In this document: positions 38,533 to 45,868 of the stretch, piece after piece
How the letters are laid out: every line of letters starts with the position of its first letter
Position numbering within the stretch: position 1 is the first letter of the stretch
Origin: an uncultured Bdellovibrionales bacterium
GTDB lineage: Bacteria > Bdellovibrionota > Bdellovibrionia > Bdellovibrionales > UBA1609
Direction of reading: 5' to 3'
Length of the DNA: 64,000 bases
Assembly (NCBI GenBank): GCA_903833275.1
Contig: CAILEP010000031.1
Span: forward strand, 1-64,000
Notes under the pieces: generated by a model
The model's input: only the letters and a program-made list of their open reading frames with translations
Databases searched by the model: none
What the model was told of the DNA's origin: nothing
Position numbers and translations under genes: made by a program

Positions 38533-39924
38533 ATGCGTATGAAGAAGTTACCATCAGTTATAGTTGTGGCCGGTATCGTCACGGGTATGATCGCCTGCAC
38601 GAATTCGAGCAACTCGATTACGAGCGACTCGGGCGTAACGACCGCTCAAAAAAAGAAAGAAGAAGCGGTCCAGGCAGAAGAGGCCGCAGCAAAGCAAAAA
38701 GAACTCAATGTCTTTAATATGCTTATTGCCAATACGAAGCTTGAAAATAGCGATACGCTTAAAAAGCTCGTGCGTTCTGACAACTCGCGAGGGTTTAGTG
38801 ATTTCAAAGTTAATATTAATCAATTGAAGCAGAATTGTCTTAGCTTAAGCCCCTCAGTTTGGCCAAATTCGACATACCAACAATGCCGCAGCGAAATTGA
38901 AAAGTGGGCGCGCCTTGACGAGCGCAGCCAATCTGTCGATGAATCTTGGCTCCATCAATTATTTAACTATGGCCAAAATAAAATTAGCTTTTCTACAGCC
39001 ATTCTCGGCGGATCAGGCCTCCAATCTGACGCTTTTAGCCTACCCGTCGTCGATGCTCTTTTCGCTCGATCTATTTTTCAACGTAATTTAGACGATCTTG
39101 GCAGTGATGAGATGGCAAAGCCGGCCGCGCAGGATTTAAAAAATGCTATCGCTGGGCTCGATCGCGTTTTCAGTTTGCAGGCGATGATGAATCTTGGAGT
39201 TTGGGCTTCTAGTGCCGAGCTTATAATTCAATTTGCACAAAAAGAGGCCAAGCCGGCTCTCTCTTACGATCTAATTAACTTATCGTATGTGCAAGGTACG
39301 ATTATTGAGTTCTTTTATGACCAAACCATCGCCTCAGTGAGTTTTCAGCAATCTCTTAAGTATAGCCTCGAAAAGGCCTTGGGCGATTTGCTCGATTCAA
39401 GAAATGCTTTTTTTAAAGATTCGATCGCCAAATCAAAGCAAGTAAGTCTTGAAGCTCAACTAAATGAGGCTGTGGCGTCGGCAAAAGATGTGACCCCTCG
39501 ATATATTGATCGGCGAGGTCTCTGGCTAAAGGCGAAGAAAGACCCCGCAAATGAAGCTGGCGCCCGCTACAACGAGGCTTTTGCGCGTTACGTAGTGGCT
39601 TACTATACTTTGGCTGCCTTTGCTGAGTTGCCTAAAAAGCTGGCTGCCACCGACCCTAAATTTGCAAATGGTTTAAATATGGTCCAGAACTGCCGTGCAA
39701 CTCTTCAAATTGATGACGGGTATTCTTTCGTTCGCTCGACCCAAGCAGCGCCCATTCGCCCTGATCTTCTCGGCAATAAGCTCAATTTTCAGCTTGAAAC
39801 CATTAGCAGCGAGCCTTTTTCAAAGTTCTTAGAATATAGCAACCTGGATTGTCAGTCGGGGCCACCTTCTCTTATCAAGAAACACCTCGGCGCCCTCAAA
39901 GAAATTCTTGAACGTGCAAAGTAA
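38533..39924 (+). CDS. Lipoprotein (463 aa), paralogous to the C-terminal part of 35091-38246
   Basis: VVAGIVTGMIACTNSS lipobox; EFFYDQTIASVSFQQSLKYSLEKALGDLLDSRNAF and AFARYVVAYYTLAAFAELPK. Confidence 0.75.
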   Translation: MRMKKLPSVIVVAGIVTGMIACTNSSNSITSDSGVTTAQKKKEEAVQAEEAAAKQKELNVFNMLIANTKLENSDTLKKLVRSDNSRGFSDFKVNINQLKQNCLSLSPSVWPNSTYQQCRSEIEKWARLDERSQSVDESWLHQLFNYGQNKISFSTAILGGSGLQSDAFSLPVVDALFARSIFQRNLDDLGSDEMAKPAAQDLKNAIAGLDRVFSLQAMMNLGVWASSAELIIQFAQKEAKPALSYDLINLSYVQGTIIEFFYDQTIASVSFQQSLKYSLEKALGDLLDSRNAFFKDSIAKSKQVSLEAQLNEAVASAKDVTPRYIDRRGLWLKAKKDPANEAGARYNEAFARYVVAYYTLAAFAELPKKLAATDPKFANGLNMVQNCRATLQIDDGYSFVRSTQAAPIRPDLLGNKLNFQLETISSEPFSKFLEYSNLDCQSGPPSLIKKHLGALKEILERAK

Positions 39925-40087
39925 TAGATTTTTGAATTAGACTTTTTTGCGATCATACCGTTGGCAGAAACGAAGGCCGTCGACTCAGCTGATATTCGTG
40001 TCAGCGGACTAGAGGCCAAGGTTTGCCGTCGATTCGATATTTGGCTAAAAATCGGGCATCTTCAGCCAATTTATAAAGTGTCATTGG

Positions 40088-40420
40088 TCATGGAGAATCG
40101 CACTCTATCACAACTTTTGGACCAGCTTGATAGTCGGGGCCAAGTGATTGAGCCAATCGAAGAAAATTTTCTTGAGGGCTAGCGTATGTATTTATTCTTT
40201 CGCCTCGGAAAAATATCGAAACAATCACACCAGCCTCACTTTTTAAGATGCCTGCAACGACATCCGAATTATTAATATCAAAGTGCCCTCTGGCTAAATC
40301 GTGCTTCATCACATATTTGTTGTTATTAGCAGTTGCCTTACAAGTCGCTCGATCAAAATCAAAAGCGAATGTATTAATCGAATAAATGAGTAAAAAAATT
40401 GTGATGTAAGTTTTTTTCAT
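40088..40420 (-). CDS. Small secreted hypothetical protein
   Basis: MKKTYITIFLLIYSINTFA signal peptide; start 40420. Confidence 0.5.
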   Translation of the reverse strand: MKKTYITIFLLIYSINTFAFDFDRATCKATANNNKYVMKHDLARGHFDINNSDVVAGILKSEAGVIVSIFFRGERINTYASPQENFLRLAQSLGPDYQAGPKVVIECDSP

Positions 40421-40589
40421 CAGGCCCCCCCAAGTCTTTACCGGCCACAAATATCGCAAGCACAATTTAATGTCCATGAAAACAATGGTTTTAGGCCATG
40501 CCGTGGTCGGCGATAAAATAGTTAAAAAACATTTAAGCGCGAGATCTCGTGCGCGAGGTCACAACTTCTTTACAGGCAACCCAAGGCCA

Positions 40590-40748
40590 CTAGTCGCTGG
40601 CCGTAATAATCTCGCAGACTCTGATTTGATAAGGCTTCTCATCGTGATCACAACTCATGACGCCGACTAATTTATTTCCGGTTTCATTAAATTCGAGGGC
40701 GATGATATCGCAATGGTCGGCGGGGCACCCATAGTGACTATTTTTCAT
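40590..40748 (-). CDS. Small Cys/His-rich protein (52 aa), overlaps the LysR stop codon
   Basis: MKNSHYGCPADHCDIIALEFNETGNKLVGVMSCDHDEKPYQIRVCEIITASD*; below the ORF-track length cutoff. Confidence 0.45.
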   Translation of the reverse strand: MKNSHYGCPADHCDIIALEFNETGNKLVGVMSCDHDEKPYQIRVCEIITASD

Positions 40749-41598
40749 GGCGGAGCATTTCAGAAAAATGACTTTTTAAATCGGCGACCACTTGCACGTG
40801 CGTTTTTCGATAGTAGGGCTGTCGATAGAATTGTAGATAAACGGAGACCCATAAAATTTGCTTGGGGCTGACGACTTCAAGGTCTTTTTCGGCCTCTAAT
40901 AAATGTTTCGGCAAAATAGCCATACCGTAGCCATTTTTTACTCCATCTATAATGCCATAAACATCATCGAGATATCGCATCTTTTTAGGGTGGTGATCTG
41001 ATTTCAAATGAGCAAAATAGCCCTTAGTAATCGGATCATTCTCGTCGTGATCAATATAAATTTGAGTGTCGGGGTGCTTTTTGGATCTCGTGAGCACATT
41101 CTCTTCAAACCCTAAAAAAATACTTTCAACATCGGCAGAGGCGGCCTTTCGATTTGTTATTATATAGTCGGCTTCAGAGCGCTTTAGCAGGTCTTCTAAA
41201 TCTCGTATTTCTTTTGTAAACAACTGAATTGATAACTCAGGATTTTTGACCATCATTTTTTTTAAGGCCGGGATAACAAGCGAGCGATTGACTGATGAAA
41301 AACCACCGATTCTGACCACGCCACCAAACCCTTCTTTTGACCCCTTTAGTTTCTGTAAAAGATCAGATTCTGAATACTCGTTGACTTGGCAAAACCTCAA
41401 AACTTCTTGGCCGGCTTCAGTTAGGCGCACAGACGTGCGATCACGAATAAAAAGGGTCGTTTCAACTTCTTCTTCAAGCTTTGCAATTCTTTGAGAAAGT
41501 GCCGACTGAGTGACGTTTAGTATTTCTGCGGCTTTTGTAAAGTGCAATGTTTTAGCAATCGCGTAAAAGGCTTCGAGCTGTGATGAGTTCAATTTCAT
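40738..41598 (-). CDS. LysR-family transcriptional regulator
   Basis: LEAFYAIAKTLHFTKAAEILNVTQSALSQRIAKLEEEVETTLFIRDRTSVRLTEAG. Confidence 0.92.
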   Translation of the reverse strand: MKLNSSQLEAFYAIAKTLHFTKAAEILNVTQSALSQRIAKLEEEVETTLFIRDRTSVRLTEAGQEVLRFCQVNEYSESDLLQKLKGSKEGFGGVVRIGGFSSVNRSLVIPALKKMMVKNPELSIQLFTKEIRDLEDLLKRSEADYIITNRKAASADVESIFLGFEENVLTRSKKHPDTQIYIDHDENDPITKGYFAHLKSDHHPKKMRYLDDVYGIIDGVKNGYGMAILPKHLLEAEKDLEVVSPKQILWVSVYLQFYRQPYYRKTHVQVVADLKSHFSEMLRHEK

Positions 41599-41689
41599 TT
41601 GATTAGAATATCTTATTAGATGATTAAATCAATTAATTTTACATGGACAGATCGCTAACGGTACACATAGGCATAGTTACTTAACAAAT

Positions 41690-42238
41690 TTGGGGGTTCA
41701 TATGAATAGAGTATTTTTGGCATTGGTCGGTTTAAGCATTTTTACAACAGGTTACAGCAGCCTTAGCTTTGCTGAGAAATTGAATTGTTACGTTTCAAGC
41801 TCTAGGCGATTCTTCGCGACTATAGAAGAAGGGGCGCCAGGCGATAGCAAAGCCACTATTACCTTGGCAAGCGGTGCAAAAAAAGAGGCGAGTTTTTCTC
41901 AGAGTGAGCAGTCGGATATAGGTGGATGTATCACTTTTACCAAAACCACAAAGGAGTTTTCATATTTCTATGACTCCACCATTTTGCTTTCTGCCGACAT
42001 AGTTAGGGGGCACCCCAACACAAGATGTGCCGGTATGGGTAGCGATGAAATTTCGTACGCCGGCTCTTACTCTCATCCGAGCCGACTAGAAAATCCGGAG
42101 CCAACGCAACTTACATGCTTTGTGGTGCCAGGCAATGTTGAAGGCGAGCCATCGTATCTTAAAATTGGCAAATGTGAGCCCCTCACCGGATGTGAGTATG
42201 CTCGTTGTATGTCTGATATTGCACACCAGTGCAAATAG
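41690..42238 (+). CDS. Secreted hypothetical protein
   Basis: Signal peptide; Cys-containing mature region. Confidence 0.5.
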   Translation: MGVHMNRVFLALVGLSIFTTGYSSLSFAEKLNCYVSSSRRFFATIEEGAPGDSKATITLASGAKKEASFSQSEQSDIGGCITFTKTTKEFSYFYDSTILLSADIVRGHPNTRCAGMGSDEISYAGSYSHPSRLENPEPTQLTCFVVPGNVEGEPSYLKIGKCEPLTGCEYARCMSDIAHQCK

Positions 42239-42328
42239 AACCCGTCGATACCGGGCGCTGGGCCATTTAGTAGAATGTTTTTGATGCTGAAGAGAGGGTG
42301 GCCAAGCACTGGCGATACCACTAGTAAC

Positions 42329-42700
42329 TTAGGTTGGCCAAAATAAGAGCCAGCCACCGCACACGACGACGGCTATCGCGCCGACAAGGTGAATATAGGA
42401 CGTCTTTTTATCACCATGTTTTCTGACGACTAAAAAGTCAGAAATTGCGACTACAGCAACGCAAATATTTATGGCGCCAAGAGTGTGCCATTCAGACAGA
42501 TAAAACAGGATCAGAACCGTAAGCCCAATAAATACGTCTCGAATCCCGGTACTTACAACATAAGGTAGCGTTGCGTCGTTCGCCGCAATTCCAAACTTAG
42601 TAGACATTGGTTTCGGACGAATAACAGCACTTATCCCAATGATGAGCGTAACAAGTCCGACAATGAGAGCTACATAGTGAATGATATTTTCTAGATTCAT
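42329..42700 (-). CDS. Small membrane protein (DUF4267-like)
   Basis: Four TM segments, LIIGISAVIRPKPMSTKFGI...YVVSTGIRDVFIGL. Confidence 0.6.
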   Translation of the reverse strand: MNLENIIHYVALIVGLVTLIIGISAVIRPKPMSTKFGIAANDATLPYVVSTGIRDVFIGLTVLILFYLSEWHTLGAINICVAVVAISDFLVVRKHGDKKTSYIHLVGAIAVVVCGGWLLFWPT

Positions 42701-42885
42701 GTGTCCTTAATGCTCACTAGCGTGTCGCCAATTCGTTCATCGTAAAAGACTTCTACAGATTCAGGAGTCGCGAGACGCATTTTGCCCGCTTGATCGCCGT
42801 TTAGCAGCTTTCCATTAATCGCGACAAATCCATTTTGAATTTCAATGTGATCCCCTGGTAACCCGATCAGATGTTTCGCGAGCAC
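42697..42885 (-). pseudogene. Fragment of signal peptidase I (S26)
   Basis: LAKHLIGLPGDHIEIQNGFVAINGKLLNGD...VEVFYDERIGDTLVSI resembles the LepB region after the catalytic Lys; catalytic Ser/Lys region and C-terminus missing. Confidence 0.6.
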
Positions 42886-43288
42886 ACATCGTATGACCCG
42901 ACGGATAGCCGTTGGCTTCTGAATCAGCCACCCAATCACCAATGTCATTGATGAAGTTCTTTGTCGCGCCATTAACGACCTCACCATTGTGGTATTCATT
43001 ATGCCACATGAGATGAAAATTTGAATTTTCACAGAATGATTTAATCGATAGCTTGTCGCCATCAGCCGAGTTTATTTGATACCAATTGCCGTCGGCAATG
43101 TATGTTTCAGTCCTAAAGCCTTCGTCGAATTTGTAAATTGCATTCCCACTCGATGGGGTTGATTGTGAAACCTCGACGCTCCAACTATTTTGACCTCTAC
43201 CGCAGTTCCATCTGCCAGATAAATTTGGACAAGCAACCGTGGGATAGCCAGCAACAGAAATCAAAAATAATATAAAAGTCTTAGTCAT
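42842..43288 (-). CDS. Secreted hypothetical protein, possibly truncated/chimeric at its 3' end
   Basis: Signal peptide MTKTFILFLISVAGYPTVAC; last ~15 codons overlap the lepB fragment in another frame. Confidence 0.45.
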   Translation of the reverse strand: MTKTFILFLISVAGYPTVACPNLSGRWNCGRGQNSWSVEVSQSTPSSGNAIYKFDEGFRTETYIADGNWYQINSADGDKLSIKSFCENSNFHLMWHNEYHNGEVVNGATKNFINDIGDWVADSEANGYPSGHTMCARETSDRVTRGSH

Positions 43289-43355
43289 AATAATCTCCTA
43301 ATTTTCCGTTTAGGCTAAAACGGATTAGTGGAGATGTAAACAAAACCCAATGTAA

Positions 43356-43787
43356 TTATTCACTTCGTCTCATATCGACTTCAGGCAATTGAACGACCGC
43401 TGACGTTTCGGCAATTATGTTGCCGAGGCCAATTGTGCCGATAAAGATAAGTTTAGCTTCATTGAGGTCTGCTAGGCCGAGTTGATACAAATCATTTAAG
43501 GTTACGGATATACTGCTGCTACTGCCAGTAGACTCATTTTTATTGGTGCCAGTCACTGAAACTAAAATAACACATGTCGGTTTTCTCGCCCCATTGCTTG
43601 CTTTGGTTTTAAAGCAGGCGATTGGTCGTAGCCCGAGCTTACCCTCTACTGAACCGCCATAATGCGCAGAAACTATAATCCGTCTGCCTGCGGGGTCTAA
43701 TTTTGCAGACAAGCCATTTACTTCGCCATCGGCGAAGCCTGTTGAAGAAATGGCTAAAAGACAAATTATGGCATAAAGGGCTCGCAT
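43356..43787 (-). CDS. Secreted hypothetical protein
   Basis: MRALYAIICLLAISSTGFA signal peptide. Confidence 0.5.
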   Translation of the reverse strand: MRALYAIICLLAISSTGFADGEVNGLSAKLDPAGRRIIVSAHYGGSVEGKLGLRPIACFKTKASNGARKPTCVILVSVTGTNKNESTGSSSSISVTLNDLYQLGLADLNEAKLIFIGTIGLGNIIAETSAVVQLPEVDMRRSE

Positions 43788-43977
43788 ATATTGCTCCTGG
43801 TTAGTAATGACCAAATCTAAGGGGTAATAGAGCAATTAAAGGGCCAATTTTTTGATACTTAAAATGTAATGAGTTGAGGCCACGCATGCGCTTGTTGGGT
43901 ACCACTGTTGCTTTCGCGAAACATCTCAGGTGTAGTCAATCGTTTGTTTCTGACATGCTAAATACAAAATAACTTGA

Positions 43978-44000
43978 TTGTACGTATTTTGTATGTACAA
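43978..44000. promoter_or_regulatory. Palindromic operator-like site upstream of brnT
   Basis: TTGTACgTATTTTGTAtGTACAA: 9-bp arms with one mismatch, 8 nt before the GTG start. Confidence 0.65.
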
Positions 44001-44008
44001 TAGAGGTT

Positions 44009-44290
44009 GTGCATTTCGAATGGGATGAAAAAAAGAATCAGGTTAATATTCGCAAACATGGCATCTCATTCGAAGAGGCGCAGACCGTATTTTTTGATCC
44101 GCTCACGAAGGTAGCGCCGGACCCAGATCACTCAAAAGGTGAAGTGCGTTTTGTGGCGGTGGGTCACAGCGCCCGTCATCGCCTTTTACTAGTTGTTCAC
44201 TGCTTTCGTGATGATGACGAAATTATTAGAATCGTCAGTGCAAGAAAACTAACGGCCTCTGAACGAAAACAATATGAGGATGGATTATGA
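44009..44290 (+). CDS. brnT: BrnT-family toxin
   Basis: FEWDEKKNQVNIRKHGISFEEAQTVFFDP...RIVSARKLTASERKQYEDGL. Confidence 0.92.
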   Translation: MHFEWDEKKNQVNIRKHGISFEEAQTVFFDPLTKVAPDPDHSKGEVRFVAVGHSARHRLLLVVHCFRDDDEIIRIVSARKLTASERKQYEDGL

Positions 44291-44514
44291 AGAAAAATTA
44301 CGATTTAAAAAAGATGAAATGGGAGCCGAACCCCTACCTCAAATTACTCAAGAAACCAGTCACAATTCGCTTCGACGAAGACGTCATTGCGTACTTCAAA
44401 TCTCTTAGCGAACAAGAAGGTGTGCCATACCAGACTCTCATGAATCTGTTTCTGCGATTCTGCAAAGAAGAGGGGCTGAAACCTCATACAAATTGGAAGA
44501 AACGATCGGCTTAA
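44287..44514 (+). CDS. brnA: BrnA-type antitoxin
   Basis: Overlaps brnT by 4 nt; KKPVTIRFDEDVIAYFKSLSEQEGVPYQTLMNLFLRFC. Confidence 0.88.
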   Translation: MKKNYDLKKMKWEPNPYLKLLKKPVTIRFDEDVIAYFKSLSEQEGVPYQTLMNLFLRFCKEEGLKPHTNWKKRSA

Positions 44515-44705
44515 AAGCGTTCAAAAATTAAGAAAATCTCATTTTTCTACGCTAAGTAACCCCTTAATCCCGACCGGTTGATCTCGCGCCAAGAATTCCG
44601 CGCACAATTGATCAACTAGAAAGCACTCCGCCAGAAAAGCGGCGCTCGCATTGCTTCATTTAAATCTGTTTTGGGGTCTACCGTGGGTTCGACTACTATC
44701 AAAGT

Positions 44706-44850
44706 TGGCGGAGAGGGTGAGATGGTCTCGGCCATCCTGGCCTCGAGCCTTCGGCCTCGCTCGCGAATACGCGAGTCTCGCTCCGAAAGCGCATCGTGCG
44801 CTTTCGGTCGAACTCACGGTCTACGGCTCCGAAGTTCAACGCTCAATCCA
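44706..44850 (-). repeat. tRNA-Ser-derived repeat, copy 1 (tRNA 3' end with T-loop split by 84-nt hairpin array)
   Basis: 145 bp, one mismatch to 45395-45539; ends in TGGCGGAGAGGGTGAGAT identical to the tRNA-Ser 3' end (minus strand ATCTCACCCTCTCCGCCA). Confidence 0.85.
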
Positions 44851-44991
44851 ATGACTTTATATCTGAGTGTCTCGCTTTCGCCGCTTAAATCGTGTTTACG
44901 CACCTTAGAGCCGAGGGACAGAGAGCTACTTTCGAACTCCGCTAAGCCTTAGCGCTTTGACCATCATAAGGAACTAAGTCACAATTTATGG

Positions 44992-45354
44992 ATGGAAACT
45001 GATTTTTATGAACAAGGCTCCTTTTTATGCATTGATGGCCCAGCTAAAAAGGCTGGCAAAGAGCACGCTAACGTAAAAGTTTGCTTTGTATCCAATGATC
45101 CCGAACTTCTGCGATCCCTTCTCCAAAAACTTGCAGAAAGTGATGATTGTTATTGGGTCAAAATGACAAAAAAAGATCGTGATGGAATGTATTTAGGCCG
45201 GTGCTTTTTTACTACGGCTGATCGTGCCGGAGAAGTTTGGGCAAAGTACAAAGGTCATCCAAAGCTGATGGTGAACATTCAGGACGATGACTTCGCATCA
45301 AAGTTTAGAGAAATGCAATTTTCTTGGAAAGACAAGCCGGCGACGGAATTCTAA
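44992..45354 (+). CDS. Hypothetical protein (120 aa) carried between the two tRNA-derived repeats
   Basis: METDFYEQGSFLCIDGPAKKAGKEHANVKVCFVSNDPELLRSLLQKLAESDDCYWVKMTKKDRDGMYLGRCFF... Confidence 0.6.
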   Translation: METDFYEQGSFLCIDGPAKKAGKEHANVKVCFVSNDPELLRSLLQKLAESDDCYWVKMTKKDRDGMYLGRCFFTTADRAGEVWAKYKGHPKLMVNIQDDDFASKFREMQFSWKDKPATEF

Positions 45355-45394
45355 GTTCACCACTGATATCAGATATCGGATATCCGAATGATTC

Positions 45395-45539
45395 TGGCGG
45401 AGAGGGTGAGATGGTCTCGGCCATCCTGGCCTCGAGCCTTCGGCCTCGCTCGCGAATACGCGAGTCTCGCTCCGAAAGCGCATCGTGCGCTTTCGGTCGA
45501 ACTCACGGTCTGCGGCTCCGAAGTTCAACGCTCAATCCA
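45395..45539 (-). repeat. tRNA-Ser-derived repeat, copy 2
   Basis: Near-identical to 44706-44850. Confidence 0.85.
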
Positions 45540-45540
45540 G

Positions 45541-45662
45541 CCAAACTCCGAACTTGCCCCCAGACGCGACACGAGCCGCGAATGAAGTGAGACGTACCAA
45601 GCGGTACGTCGCAACGAAATGAGTGGCGAGCAACAAAGTATGGGGGCAAGTTGGGAGTTTGG
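45541..45662. repeat. 122-bp inverted-repeat element abutting the tRNA-Ser 3' end
   Basis: Terminal 22-bp inverted repeats CCAAACTCCgAACTTGCCCCCA / TGGGGGCAAGTTgGGAGTTTGG (one mismatch) with internal GACGTACC-aagc-GGTACGTC. Confidence 0.8.
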
Positions 45663-45749
45663 CGGAGAGGGTGAGATTCGAACTCACGAGACCTGTTAGG
45701 GTCTACTCGATTTCGAATCGAGCGCCTTCGGCCACTCGGCCACCTCTCC
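45660..45749 (-). tRNA. tRNA-Ser(CGA), CCA encoded
   Basis: GGAGAGGTGGCCGAGTGGCCGAAGGCGCTCGATTCGAAATCGAGTAGACCCTAACAGGTCTCGTGAGTTCGAATCTCACCCTCTCCGCCA; long variable arm, G73. Confidence 0.95.
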
Positions 45750-45868
45750 GCATTTTGATGCATTTCAAGAAGGGCAGGTATACCAAACTGTCTAATAATT
45801 TGACAAACCTTTCGTTTTTTCAAGAGGCCTTTGATTTCGATGGGGCTTTGGTATGATGCCGGTTATCT

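Noticed and set aside
39961-40182. ORF 39961-40182 (+) as a gene
   Set aside because: TTG-type start, no clear SD, overlaps the better-supported minus-strand secreted protein 40088-40420.
44724-44807. The 84-nt insert as a group I/II intron
   Set aside because: Far too short, no recognisable core or ORF, and the 5' half of the tRNA is missing.
44651-45590. ORFs 44651-44854, 44671-44952, 45324-45590, 45388-45585 and 45503-45823 with shared protein segments (e.g. ASSLRPRSRIRESRSESASCAFGRTHGLRLRSSTLNP)
   Set aside because: They are translations of the duplicated tRNA-derived repeat or of the tRNA itself, not real genes.
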